Notes: generated from the sequence alone by a model not told the origin. Counted from the first letter of the stretch, positions 7,648-13,907 are shown. The stretch is 16,563 nt of DNA from JBNJDJ01 sp051744845 (GCA_051744845.1 JBNJDJ010000046.1:1-16563); one strand, 5' to 3'. Numbers and translations: made by a program.

Positions 7648-7701
7648 GGTAAAATGTTTATTAAACCCTTTCCCCGGTGTTTGAATATATAGAGAAATTC
7701 T
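7648..7701 (+). promoter_or_regulatory. 5' leader of rplM, possible autoregulatory structure
   Basis: The leader contains a C-rich segment unusual for this genome (CCCTTTCCCCGG, 7666-7677). It can form a weak hairpin: AAAC/CC at 7663-7668 with GG/GTTT at 7676-7682, and a one-base bulge. An L13 leader RNA family is known upstream of rplM in Gram-positive bacteria. I cannot show that this sequence matches its consensus, so the call rests on position and composition. Confidence 0.3.
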
Positions 7702-7712
7702 AGGAGGTAAAA

Positions 7713-8141
7713 ATGAAGTCTTTTATGGCAAAGAAAGAAACAGTTAAAAGAGATTGGTACGTAGTTGACGCTAAAGGCAAAACTTTAGGAAGAATAGCTT
7801 CAAAAATAGCGCCATATCTTACTGGTAAAAACAAGCCGACATATACTCCGCATGTTGATACAGGTGATTTTGTAATTGTATTAAATGCTGATAAAGTTAA
7901 ATTAACTGGTAAAAAAGAACAAGATAAAATGTTTAGATGGCATACAGGTTATATGGGTGGATTAAAAGAAATTCCATATGGTGTAATGTTAGAAAAGCAT
8001 CCAGAAAAATTAGTTAGAAGAACAATTAAAGGAATGCTTCCAAAATCTAAATTAGGAAAGAAAATGGCTAAAAAATTAAAAGTTTATGCTAGTGATGAAC
8101 ATCCACATTCAGCGCAACAGCCTAAAGAGTTAGAATTATAA
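7713..8141 (+). CDS. rplM: Ribosomal protein L13 (uL13)
   Basis: A 142-residue early-assembling 50S protein. Family blocks are RDWYVVDAKGKTLGRIASKI, YTPHVDTGDFVIVLNADKV, HTGYMGGLKEIPY, RTIKGMLPKSKLGK and the terminal YASDEHPHSAQQP. AGGAGG (7702-7707) lies 5 bases before the ATG at 7713. A second in-frame ATG four codons on is less well placed, and MKSF is a normal L13 start. It is co-transcribed with rpsI (10-base gap), the universal pairing. Confidence 0.97.
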   Translation: MKSFMAKKETVKRDWYVVDAKGKTLGRIASKIAPYLTGKNKPTYTPHVDTGDFVIVLNADKVKLTGKKEQDKMFRWHTGYMGGLKEIPYGVMLEKHPEKLVRRTIKGMLPKSKLGKKMAKKLKVYASDEHPHSAQQPKELEL

Positions 8142-8151
8142 GGAGGATATA

Positions 8152-8544
8152 ATGGCTAAAGTTCAACATTTAGGAACTGGTAGAAGAAAAAAAGCAGTTG
8201 CGAGAGTAAGATTACTTCCAGGTAGTGGAAAAGTAACTGTAAATGATCAAGAATTAAGTGAATATTTTCACTCTGATTTATTAATAAAAAATGTAATGTC
8301 ACCATTAAATTTGACTAAAACAAGAGAAAATTTTGATGTTTTTGTGAATGTTCACGGTGGAGGATTTTCTGGTCAAGCTGGCGCTATTAGATTAGGTATT
8401 TCAAGAGCTTTATTAGAAGCTGATAATAATCATAGACCTAAGTTAAAAGATGCTGGATACTTAACTAGAGATCCAAGAATGAAAGAAAGAAAAAAATATG
8501 GAAGAAAGAAAGCGAGAAAGTCTCCACAATTCTCAAAAAGATAA
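8152..8544 (+). CDS. rpsI: Ribosomal protein S9 (uS9)
   Basis: A 130-residue 30S head protein whose C-terminal tail reaches the P-site tRNA. It begins with GTGRRKKAVARVRLLPGSGK, has the conserved VNVHGGGFSGQAGAIRLGIS core and ends SPQFSKR; that Lys-Arg end is the tRNA-contacting tail. AAGGAGGATATA precedes the ATG, with SD spacing of about 5. A terminator follows within 15 bases. Confidence 0.97.
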   Translation: MAKVQHLGTGRRKKAVARVRLLPGSGKVTVNDQELSEYFHSDLLIKNVMSPLNLTKTRENFDVFVNVHGGGFSGQAGAIRLGISRALLEADNNHRPKLKDAGYLTRDPRMKERKKYGRKKARKSPQFSKR

Positions 8545-8557
8545 TATTAAATATTTT

Positions 8558-8587
8558 AAAAGCATTGAATTTGTCAATGCTTTTTTT
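8558..8587. terminator. Bidirectional terminator between rpsI and the cation exchanger
   Basis: AAAAGCATTGA (8558-8568), loop ATTTG, TCAATGCTTTT (8574-8584), continuing to T8587. The inner stem is 8 perfect base pairs with extra A-T pairs. It carries a seven-T run for the plus strand and a T-rich side (CTTTTAAAATATTT) for the minus strand. It sits 14 bases beyond the minus-strand stop codon, so it can serve both convergent transcripts. Confidence 0.85.
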
Positions 8588-8601
8588 ATATTTATTTTTT
8601 T

Positions 8602-9609
8602 TTAAAGCCATACATAATTTAATACAATATATATTAAATAAATAATAAGTAAAAATATACCTTCTATTTTTGTAATTTCTCTTTCTTTAGATTTAGAGAA
8701 ATATCTAAAAGCTCCTAAAATAATTAACATAGTTGGTATTTGTAATTTATAAAAATGTACAGGTACAGTTAAACCAGTAGATGTAACTGCTGCAGATGCA
8801 CCAATTACAAATAAAATATTTAAAATATCAGCACCTACTACATTTCCTACTGCTAATTCTCCATGACCTTTTTTTACTGCTGTAATAGCAGTTATTAATT
8901 CTGGGAGACTAGTACCAAAAGCTACTAAAGTAGCCGCTATAATACTTTGTGGTATACCAACTTTAATTGCAGCTAGTTCAACTGAAGGAATTAAAATTTT
9001 TGATCCACCTATAACTAATGATATACCAATTAATAATTTAAATAATTGTAAATAAATTGGAGCTTTTTCTTCTTTAAAATCTGCATTTGTTTGTATATCT
9101 TCTTTTTTCGCCCAATCAATACTTTTATAAATATAGACAGCTAATAAAATTAAAAATATAAAACCCATCCATTGATTAATATGACCATTACTTCCTTTTG
9201 ATAAAAAGGGTAAACTTAAAACTGCTAGAAAAATTCCACTAAAAAATTGAATTTTACCTTGTTTTTCAATAACAAAGTCATCTACAGGTAGCTTTCCTAA
9301 CATAGCTGCAAGTCCTATTATTAATCCAGTATCAGCAATTACAGAACCTATAGCATTACCTAAAGCTAAATCAGGATTACCTCCAATCGCCGCCATAACA
9401 CTTACTGAAGCTTCAGGAAGTGTAGTACCAAGTGAGACAATAGTTGCTCCTATTATCATCTTAGGAACGCCCCAGTGGACTGATAACGAAACAGCTTCAT
9501 CTACTAATATATCTGCACCTTTACTTAAGACATATAAACTTGCTGAAATTATAATAAATAAAATAAATAAATTTTGTTGACTTAATATATCATGTAAAAT
9601 CTTGTTCAT
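8602..9609 (-). CDS. CaCA-family cation (Ca2+/Mn2+) exchanger, YrbG-like
   Basis: A 335-residue polytopic membrane protein of the Ca2+:cation antiporter superfamily. Both inverted alpha repeats are visible: GATIVSLGTTLPE (54-66) with GNAIGSVIADTG (84-95), and AATLVAFGTSLPE (225-237) with GNVVGADILNIL (255-266). E66 and E237 are the expected metal ligands. A cytosolic loop (about 165-185) separates the halves. An in-frame TTG at 9628-9630 would add seven residues, but AGGAGG directly precedes the ATG at 9607-9609, so that start is chosen. The riboswitch upstream belongs to the manganese-sensing yybP-ykoY class, so I infer export of excess Mn2+ (possibly also Ca2+) in exchange for Na+ or H+. 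The ion preference is not shown by the sequence. Confidence 0.9.
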   Translation of the reverse strand: MNKILHDILSQQNLFILFIIISASLYVLSKGADILVDEAVSLSVHWGVPKMIIGATIVSLGTTLPEASVSVMAAIGGNPDLALGNAIGSVIADTGLIIGLAAMLGKLPVDDFVIEKQGKIQFFSGIFLAVLSLPFLSKGSNGHINQWMGFIFLILLAVYIYKSIDWAKKEDIQTNADFKEEKAPIYLQLFKLLIGISLVIGGSKILIPSVELAAIKVGIPQSIIAATLVAFGTSLPELITAITAVKKGHGELAVGNVVGADILNILFVIGASAAVTSTGLTVPVHFYKLQIPTMLIILGAFRYFSKSKEREITKIEGIFLLIIYLIYIVLNYVWL

Positions 9610-9630
9610 AATTCCTCCTAAATGTTTCAA

Positions 9631-9665
9631 AAATACAAAAATCTACAACTAAAAATAGTTGTAGA
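9631..9665 (-). terminator. Riboswitch-controlled terminator (expression platform)
   Basis: On the minus strand TCTACAACTA, loop TTTT and TAGTTGTAGA form a perfect 10-bp hairpin (9665-9642), followed by TTTTTGTATTTTT. Its 5' arm begins with TCTA, which also forms the 3' side of aptamer stem P1 (CTCTA). The two structures therefore cannot coexist. Confidence 0.85.
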
Positions 9666-9752
9666 GTCTCACCGAGTTATAAACTATTTAAACCGGGATT
9701 AAAAAATCCGTAATGACGATTTAAATTCTTAAAAAGATAGTTACTCCCTCTA
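9662..9752 (-). promoter_or_regulatory. yybP-ykoY (Mn2+) riboswitch aptamer
   Basis: Read on the minus strand, the 91-base segment has P1 (TAGAG/CTCTA), the conserved loop GGAGTAAC, P2 (AACTAT/ATAGTT), P3 (ATTTAAA/TTTAAAT), the invariant CGTCATTAC internal loop opposite CGG, a distal hairpin (GGATT/AATCC), and the conserved GGTGAGAC just before the P1 3' strand. These are hallmark elements of the yybP-ykoY class, known to bind Mn2+ where two loops dock. P1 formation sequesters the start of the downstream terminator stem, predicting metal-induced read-through (an ON switch). Confidence 0.9.
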
Positions 9753-9760
9753 TCAGGTTA

Positions 9761-9789
9761 ATTATAAAGTTTATTTTAATATTAGTCAA
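9761..9789 (-). promoter_or_regulatory. Sigma-A-type promoter of the riboswitch/exchanger transcript
   Basis: On the minus strand: TTGACT (9789-9784), a 17-base spacer and TATAAT (9766-9761). Predicted initiation near 9754 is only a few bases before P1 of the aptamer. Transcript start and aptamer boundary therefore agree. Confidence 0.85.
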
Positions 9790-9812
9790 TTAATTTTTTA
9801 AATTCAGAGGTA

Positions 9813-9844
9813 TTGTTAAAAACTTTTAAAGATGATATTATAAT
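9813..9844 (+). promoter_or_regulatory. Promoter of the MazG-like/MEMO-AMMECR1 operon
   Basis: TTGTTA (9813-9818), a 17-base spacer and TATTAT (9836-9841), with an overlapping TATAAT at 9839-9844. It is divergent from the exchanger promoter, with 23 bases between the two -35 boxes. The leader is short and ends in AAGGAGAG. Confidence 0.55.
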
Positions 9845-9870
9845 AATAGAAGTAAAAATAAAGGAGAGAT

Positions 9871-10185
9871 ATGGAAAATAAATATAAAGAATTAAGTTTG
9901 CCTAAATTGAATAATTTAAAACCTAATTTAGAATCAACAGCTTTAAAATTAATGGAAGAAGCTGGTGAATTAGCTCAAGTTATTGGAAAGCAAAGAGGAT
10001 TAAATGGTGAAAAGATTTCTAAAGACCAAAAAGATATATATGAGTCTTTAAGTTCAGAACTTTTAGATGTTGCTCAAGTTGCAGTTTCTATGATGTTTGT
10101 ATTAGAAGAAGAATATGATATTGATATACAAGATAAAGTCAATAATCATATAAAAAAGCTTAAAGAGAAAGGTTATATAAAATAA
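9871..10185 (+). CDS. MazG-like nucleotide pyrophosphohydrolase
   Basis: A 104-residue all-helical protein. It has the MazG/dUTPase superfamily Mg2+-binding pattern EExxE followed by ExxD: LMEEAGELAQVI at about residues 28-39, then SSELLDVAQVAVSMM, where E and D are three apart. This is a single short MazG domain, unlike the two-domain MazG of enterobacteria. Family members hydrolyse nucleoside triphosphates to monophosphate and pyrophosphate as house-cleaning enzymes; the substrate here cannot be read from sequence. AAAGGAGAG precedes the ATG. The next gene starts 9 bases after its stop and is surely co-transcribed. Confidence 0.78.
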   Translation: MENKYKELSLPKLNNLKPNLESTALKLMEEAGELAQVIGKQRGLNGEKISKDQKDIYESLSSELLDVAQVAVSMMFVLEEEYDIDIQDKVNNHIKKLKEKGYIK

Positions 10186-10194
10186 GGAGGTATT

Positions 10195-11601
10195 ATGGGA
10201 TTAGTTGCTAGCTATATTTTACCGCATCCACCAGTTGTGATTGACAAAATTGGAAAAAACTCTATTGAGGATTGTAAAAAGACTTATAATTCTTTAAAAA
10301 AGGTGGCTAAAGAAATCAAAAGAATTAGTCCAGATACTGTTATTGTTATTAGTCCTCACGGGCCAATTTTTTCAGATGCTGTAACAATTAACAGTTTTGA
10401 AAATTTAAAAGGTGATTTTAAAAAGTTTGGACATTCTTCATTAAAAATACAAAAACAAAATGATTTAGATTTAATGGAAGAAATTTATTCAGAAGCTACA
10501 ATTGATAATATACCAATTGCTAAAATTGATCAAAAATTTATTAATAAGTTTGATGTTAATAAAACATTAGATCATGGTGTTATGGTACCTATTTATTATT
10601 TAGAAAAAATTTATTCTGATTTTAACTTAATACCTATTAATTATGGTTTATTGTCTTCTGATAAACTTTATGAGTTTGGTATGTCAATTAAAAAAGCTTG
10701 CAATATTTCTGATAGAAAAGTTGTATTAATTGCTAGTGGAGATTTATCACACAAATTATCAAATCAAGGTCCTTATTCTTTTTCTAAAAAAGGAGTTGAA
10801 TTTGATGATAAAATAACTCAATATTTAAAAGAAAATAAAATAAAAGAGATAATTGGAATGGATAATAAGCTATGTAAAGAAGCTGGAGAGTGTGGTAAAA
10901 GATCTATAGACATTATGTTAGGTGCTTTAGATGGCCTAGATTATGAAATGAATTTTTTATCTTATGAAAAGCCTTTTGGTGTAGGATATAGTGTTGTTTC
11001 ATATACAAATTTAAAAAAAGGTGGAAAAAAATTATATAAGGATATTTTAAAACAAAAAAATAAGAAAAATAAAGAAAGGATTAATAAGGAAGATATTTAT
11101 GTTAAATTAGCTAGAAAAACAATAAATAAATGGGTAAAAGAAAAAGAAAAATTATCTATTGACGAGCTAGATCTTCCTAAAGAGATGTTAAATAAAAGAG
11201 CTGGAGTTTTTGTATCAATTAAAAATTCATCAGGTCTAAGAGGTTGTATAGGAACTACTGGAAAAGGAATGGAAAAAAATATTGCTTTAGAAATTCGTAG
11301 GAATGCAATTCAAGCTTGCTCAAATGATCCAAGATTTCCAGAAGTAAAACCTTTTGAACTAGATGATTTAAAAATTAATGTAGATATTTTAAAGGAAAGT
11401 AAACCTGTAGATGATTTAAATGAATTAGATCCAGAAAAATATGGTATAATTGTAAGTTTTAAACATAAAAAAGGTTTATTACTGCCTAGATTAGATGGTA
11501 TTGATACTGTTGATAAACAACTTGATATTGCATTAAAAAAAGCAGGTATTAACAAAAATAGTGATTATGATGTGGAAAAGTTTGAGGTAATTAGACATTA
11601 A
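10195..11601 (+). CDS. MEMO/LigB-like - AMMECR1 fusion (AmmeMemoRadiSam proteins B+A)
   Basis: A 468-residue two-domain protein. Residues 1-270 resemble the MEMO/extradiol dioxygenase subunit B fold, with candidate metal-site residues H11 (LPHPP), H55 (ISPHGP), H127 (LDHGV) and GDLSH at 182-186. Residues 299-468 are an AMMECR1 domain containing the hallmark LRGCIG at 348-353 and the ACSNDPRFP segment. A Lys-rich linker (about 273-298) joins them. Known: these two families often co-occur with a radical-SAM enzyme in the so-called AmmeMemoRadiSam set, whose bacterial function is poorly defined. No radical-SAM gene lies in this window. AAGGAGG sits about 5 bases before the ATG. A single continuous frame supports a real fusion, an architecture also known elsewhere. 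Confidence 0.88.
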   Translation: MGLVASYILPHPPVVIDKIGKNSIEDCKKTYNSLKKVAKEIKRISPDTVIVISPHGPIFSDAVTINSFENLKGDFKKFGHSSLKIQKQNDLDLMEEIYSEATIDNIPIAKIDQKFINKFDVNKTLDHGVMVPIYYLEKIYSDFNLIPINYGLLSSDKLYEFGMSIKKACNISDRKVVLIASGDLSHKLSNQGPYSFSKKGVEFDDKITQYLKENKIKEIIGMDNKLCKEAGECGKRSIDIMLGALDGLDYEMNFLSYEKPFGVGYSVVSYTNLKKGGKKLYKDILKQKNKKNKERINKEDIYVKLARKTINKWVKEKEKLSIDELDLPKEMLNKRAGVFVSIKNSSGLRGCIGTTGKGMEKNIALEIRRNAIQACSNDPRFPEVKPFELDDLKINVDILKESKPVDDLNELDPEKYGIIVSFKHKKGLLLPRLDGIDTVDKQLDIALKKAGINKNSDYDVEKFEVIRH

Positions 11602-11603
11602 AC

Positions 11604-11714
11604 TGTTGATAAGTTGTGGATAATGTTGATAACTTTATTTTTTGAGTATATAACTAAAGAATTAATCCACAAAAATGTTAAAAAAACATTGATAAACTTT
11701 AAAAGTTATCCACA
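11604..11714. promoter_or_regulatory. DnaA-box cluster
   Basis: Two perfect 9-mers match TTATCCACA: reverse at 11615-11623 and forward at 11706-11714. Three more differ by one base: TGTTGATAA at 11604-11612 and 11624-11632 (both reverse) and TAATCCACA at 11663-11671 (forward). The left three are tandem and point left; the right two point right, around an AT-rich centre with an AATGTT/AACATT hairpin (11674-11690). Further degenerate copies occur (for example 11729-11737). There is no dnaA or dnaN gene here, so a titration or regulatory locus is more likely than oriC. Confidence 0.75.
11626..11654 (+). promoter_or_regulatory. Candidate promoter inside the DnaA-box cluster
   Basis: TTGATA (11626-11631), a 17-base spacer and TATAAC (11649-11654). 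The -35 box lies within the third DnaA box (11624-11632). DnaA bound there would overlap RNA polymerase, which suggests control of the small membrane protein gene and perhaps ndk. The match is good but unverified. Confidence 0.45.
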
Positions 11715-11757
11715 AGTTAACATTGAACTGTGAATTAATAAAAAAAGTGGTGATTTA

Positions 11758-11955
11758 ATGAATTTAAATTTTAAAAAATTAACAATTTACTTTTTTATAC
11801 TTATCTTCGGTATGAGTTTAATAGTATATAGTATGTTAGATTTTATGACTTTAAAAAATAGTCAAGAAATATCTGATAAAGAAATAATAAGAAGAGCCAA
11901 AGATTTAGGGATGGTTGAAGTAAAAAAGCAATTGGAAAATAAAAAAAATGAGTAA
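11758..11955 (+). CDS. Small single-pass membrane protein
   Basis: A 65-residue protein with one hydrophobic segment (about residues 8-28, LTIYFFILIFGMSLIVYSML) after a short basic N-terminus, then a charged tail. The tail contains SDKEIIRRAKDLGMVE (about residues 39-54). This resembles a short motif I recall at the end of small membrane proteins and MltG/YceG-type annotations in Firmicutes (DEEIIxRAxxLGM). The similarity is from memory and the function is unknown. GTGGTG (11747-11752) gives a suitable ribosome-binding site. The gene lies directly downstream of the DnaA-box cluster, and no terminator separates it from ndk. Confidence 0.7.
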   Translation: MNLNFKKLTIYFFILIFGMSLIVYSMLDFMTLKNSQEISDKEIIRRAKDLGMVEVKKQLENKKNE

Positions 11956-12000
11956 AATTGTTTTTAAGTGGTATAAATTAAAAAGGGAAAGTATAAAATT

Positions 12001-12036
12001 AAAGGAGGTGAAGGCCTGATTTAATCAGGTGATTTT
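12001..12036 (+). promoter_or_regulatory. Unusual ndk leader: two Shine-Dalgarno sites and a hairpin
   Basis: A strong AAAGGAGG (12001-12008) lies about 28 bases upstream of the ndk ATG, too far to serve it directly. It is followed by a perfect inverted repeat CCTGAT-TTA-ATCAGG (12015-12029) and then AGGTGA, which sits 5 bases before the ATG. The 3' arm of the hairpin includes the AGG of the proximal Shine-Dalgarno, so folding would mask it. This could be translational control or a standby site. Confidence 0.4.
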
Positions 12037-12438
12037 ATGGAAAAATCAGTTGTAATTATAAAACCAGATGCTGTTAACGCTAAAAAAATTGGTGAAATTA
12101 TTAATATGTATGAAAAAAATGGACTTAGAATAGTTGATATGTATATGACAAAAGCAGATACTGATATTTTAGAAAAACATTATGAAGAACACGAAAAAAG
12201 AGATTTTTATAATCCACTTTTAAAATTTATGTCAAGTGGACCTATTTGTGTATTACTAATGCAAGGGGAAAATGCAGTAGAAGTTATTAGAGAAATTAAT
12301 GGAAAAACTGATCCTTCAAAAGCTAGACCAGGTACAATAAGATATCTTTATGGAAAAAATGTTACTAAAAATGCGGTTCATGGCTCAGAATCTTTACAAG
12401 CAGCTAAAGAAGAAATCAGATTATGGTTTGATATTTAA
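12037..12438 (+). CDS. ndk: Nucleoside diphosphate kinase (short form)
   Basis: A 133-residue cytosolic enzyme that transfers the gamma-phosphate from ATP to other NDPs through a phosphohistidine. K9 (IIKPDAV), the catalytic H115 in NAVHGSES, and the nucleotide-binding RPGTIRYLYG region are present. It is shorter than the usual 140-150 residues; the segment between the RPGTIR motif and the active-site histidine appears condensed, as in some anaerobe homologues, with no frameshift visible. It probably shares a transcript with the small membrane protein, although the leader has its own structure. No terminator separates it from the transporter gene, which has its own promoter. Confidence 0.93.
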   Translation: MEKSVVIIKPDAVNAKKIGEIINMYEKNGLRIVDMYMTKADTDILEKHYEEHEKRDFYNPLLKFMSSGPICVLLMQGENAVEVIREINGKTDPSKARPGTIRYLYGKNVTKNAVHGSESLQAAKEEIRLWFDI

Positions 12439-12452
12439 ATCTGTAAAGTTTT

Positions 12453-12481
12453 TTGAATTTTTAGACAAATTGTGTTATACT
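12453..12481 (+). promoter_or_regulatory. Promoter of the NSS transporter gene
   Basis: TTGAAT (12453-12458), a 17-base spacer and TATACT (12476-12481) form a good sigma-A-type promoter. It sits 14 bases after the ndk stop and predicts a leader of about 43 bases. Confidence 0.7.
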
Positions 12482-12492
12482 TATGTAAGTAT
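12477..12492. repeat. Inverted repeat over the -10/+1 region (candidate operator)
   Basis: ATACTTA-TG-TAAGTAT is a 16-base inverted repeat with perfect 7-bp arms. It overlaps the -10 box and the likely transcription start of the transporter promoter. Position and symmetry suit a dimeric repressor site, but no matching regulator gene is visible. Confidence 0.35.
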
Positions 12493-12530
12493 TAAGGATA
12501 ATTAATATTTAATTAAAGGAGGGAGTATTT

Positions 12531-13907
12531 ATGGATATGAAAGATCCATTACCAGAAAGAGATGGTTTTGCGTCGAAGTTAGGTATAATTGCTGCAGCTG
12601 CAGGTTCAGCAATTGGTTTAGGTAATATTTGGAAATTCCCATATATTACAGGAATTTATGGTGGTGCCGCATTTATTGTTGTTTATTTATTTTGTATTGC
12701 GCTAATTGGTACGCCTGTAATGTTATCAGAATTTACTATCGGTCGTAGAGCTCAAAAGAATGCTATTGGTTCTTTTAAAAAGTTAGCACCAGGTAAACCT
12801 TGGTTTATTGCTGGTTGGATGGGCTTTTTAGCAGCATTTAGTATTTTGTCTTTTTATGGTGTTGTTGCCGGATGGACATTAGACTATATTGTTAAGTCTG
12901 TAATGAATGGATTTGCAGGATCTAATGCAGATCAAATTGCAGGTATGTTTGGAGGTCTGATTAGTAAGACCTATCGTCCAATTTTTTGGCAAGTTATATT
13001 TATGGGTATGACAGCTGGTGTTGTACTGGGAGGTATTAAAGATGGTATTGAAAAATATGCAAAAATATTAATGCCATTATTATTAGTTATTATAATTATT
13101 TTAGATATTAGAGCCGTAACTCTACCAGGTTCATCTAAAGGATTGGCTTTCTTATTTAAGCCAGATTGGTCTAAATTAAGCGGAGAAGCTATTTTATCAG
13201 CTTTAGGACATGCATTCTTTAGTTTATCATTAGGTATGGGTACTATGATTACTTATGGTTCTTATATTGGTAAAAATGAAAAGCTAGGCGAGACTGCAGT
13301 TCAAGTAACAATTGCTGATACAGCTATAGCATTACTTGCTGGTTTAGCAATGTTCCCAGCAGTATTTGCATTTGGGATTGAACCTGCAAGTGGACCAGGA
13401 TTAGTATTCATTACATTACCAAATGTATTTCAACAAATGGCTGGAGGATATATTTTCCAAATCTTGTTCTTCGTTTTATTGGCAGTATCTGCTTTAACTT
13501 CTTCAGTTTCAATTTTAGAGGTAGTTGTAGCTTACTTCCATGAAGAAAAAGATATGTCAAGAAAAAAGGCTGTAATCATAGCAACAGTTGCTATTACAAT
13601 TGTTGGTATGGCTGCTTCTTTATCAATGGGACCTTGGGCAGATATGAAAATTCCATTACCTGGCTTTGGAAGAGTTGGAATATTTGATTGGTTAGATTTA
13701 CTTTCTGCAAACTACTTATTACCTGTTGGTGGTTTACTAATTTCATTATTTGTTGGTTGGGGTATGGATCCTGACGACGTTTATGATGAATTATCTAATA
13801 GTGGTGAATTAAAAGTTGCTTATTTATCATTATTTAGAATTGCAACTAAATTTATTGCACCAATTGGTATATTAATAGTAATTGCACATAACTTTGGATT
13901 GTTCTAA
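12531..13907 (+). CDS. Na+-coupled transporter of the NSS (SNF) family
   Basis: A 458-residue, multi-spanning membrane symporter (11-12 predicted helices) of the neurotransmitter:sodium symporter family. In bacteria these mostly take up amino acids with Na+. The signature first helix GSAIGLGNIWKFPYITG (about 24-40), which forms part of the substrate and sodium sites, is intact. So are GGAAFIVVYLFCIALIGTPV and the EFTIGRRAQKNAIGSF loop. Length fits the shorter MhsT/TnaT-type bacterial branch. Substrate is not deducible. The ATG at 12531 is preferred over 12537 because AAAGGAGGG ends 7 bases before it. The gene is monocistronic: it has its own promoter and a terminator shared with the convergent yitT-like gene. 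Confidence 0.93.
   Translation: MDMKDPLPERDGFASKLGIIAAAAGSAIGLGNIWKFPYITGIYGGAAFIVVYLFCIALIGTPVMLSEFTIGRRAQKNAIGSFKKLAPGKPWFIAGWMGFLAAFSILSFYGVVAGWTLDYIVKSVMNGFAGSNADQIAGMFGGLISKTYRPIFWQVIFMGMTAGVVLGGIKDGIEKYAKILMPLLLVIIIILDIRAVTLPGSSKGLAFLFKPDWSKLSGEAILSALGHAFFSLSLGMGTMITYGSYIGKNEKLGETAVQVTIADTAIALLAGLAMFPAVFAFGIEPASGPGLVFITLPNVFQQMAGGYIFQILFFVLLAVSALTSSVSILEVVVAYFHEEKDMSRKKAVIIATVAITIVGMAASLSMGPWADMKIPLPGFGRVGIFDWLDLLSANYLLPVGGLLISLFVGWGMDPDDVYDELSNSGELKVAYLSLFRIATKFIAPIGILIVIAHNFGLF

Noticed and set aside
9610..9630. Upstream TTG start for the cation exchanger
   Set aside because: The extension MKHLGGI would be encoded by the Shine-Dalgarno region itself; AGGAGG sits just before the ATG at 9609.
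11310..11555. Open frame on the minus strand within the AMMECR1 domain
   Set aside because: It is a complementary-strand shadow of a well-conserved coding region, with a Ser/Phe-rich composition typical of antisense frames.
11604..11757. Chromosomal replication origin (oriC)
   Set aside because: No dnaA, dnaN, rnpA or rpmH nearby and no clear separate unwinding element; the region is short and has a promoter. Titration or regulation is the simpler reading, though marker-frequency data could reopen it.
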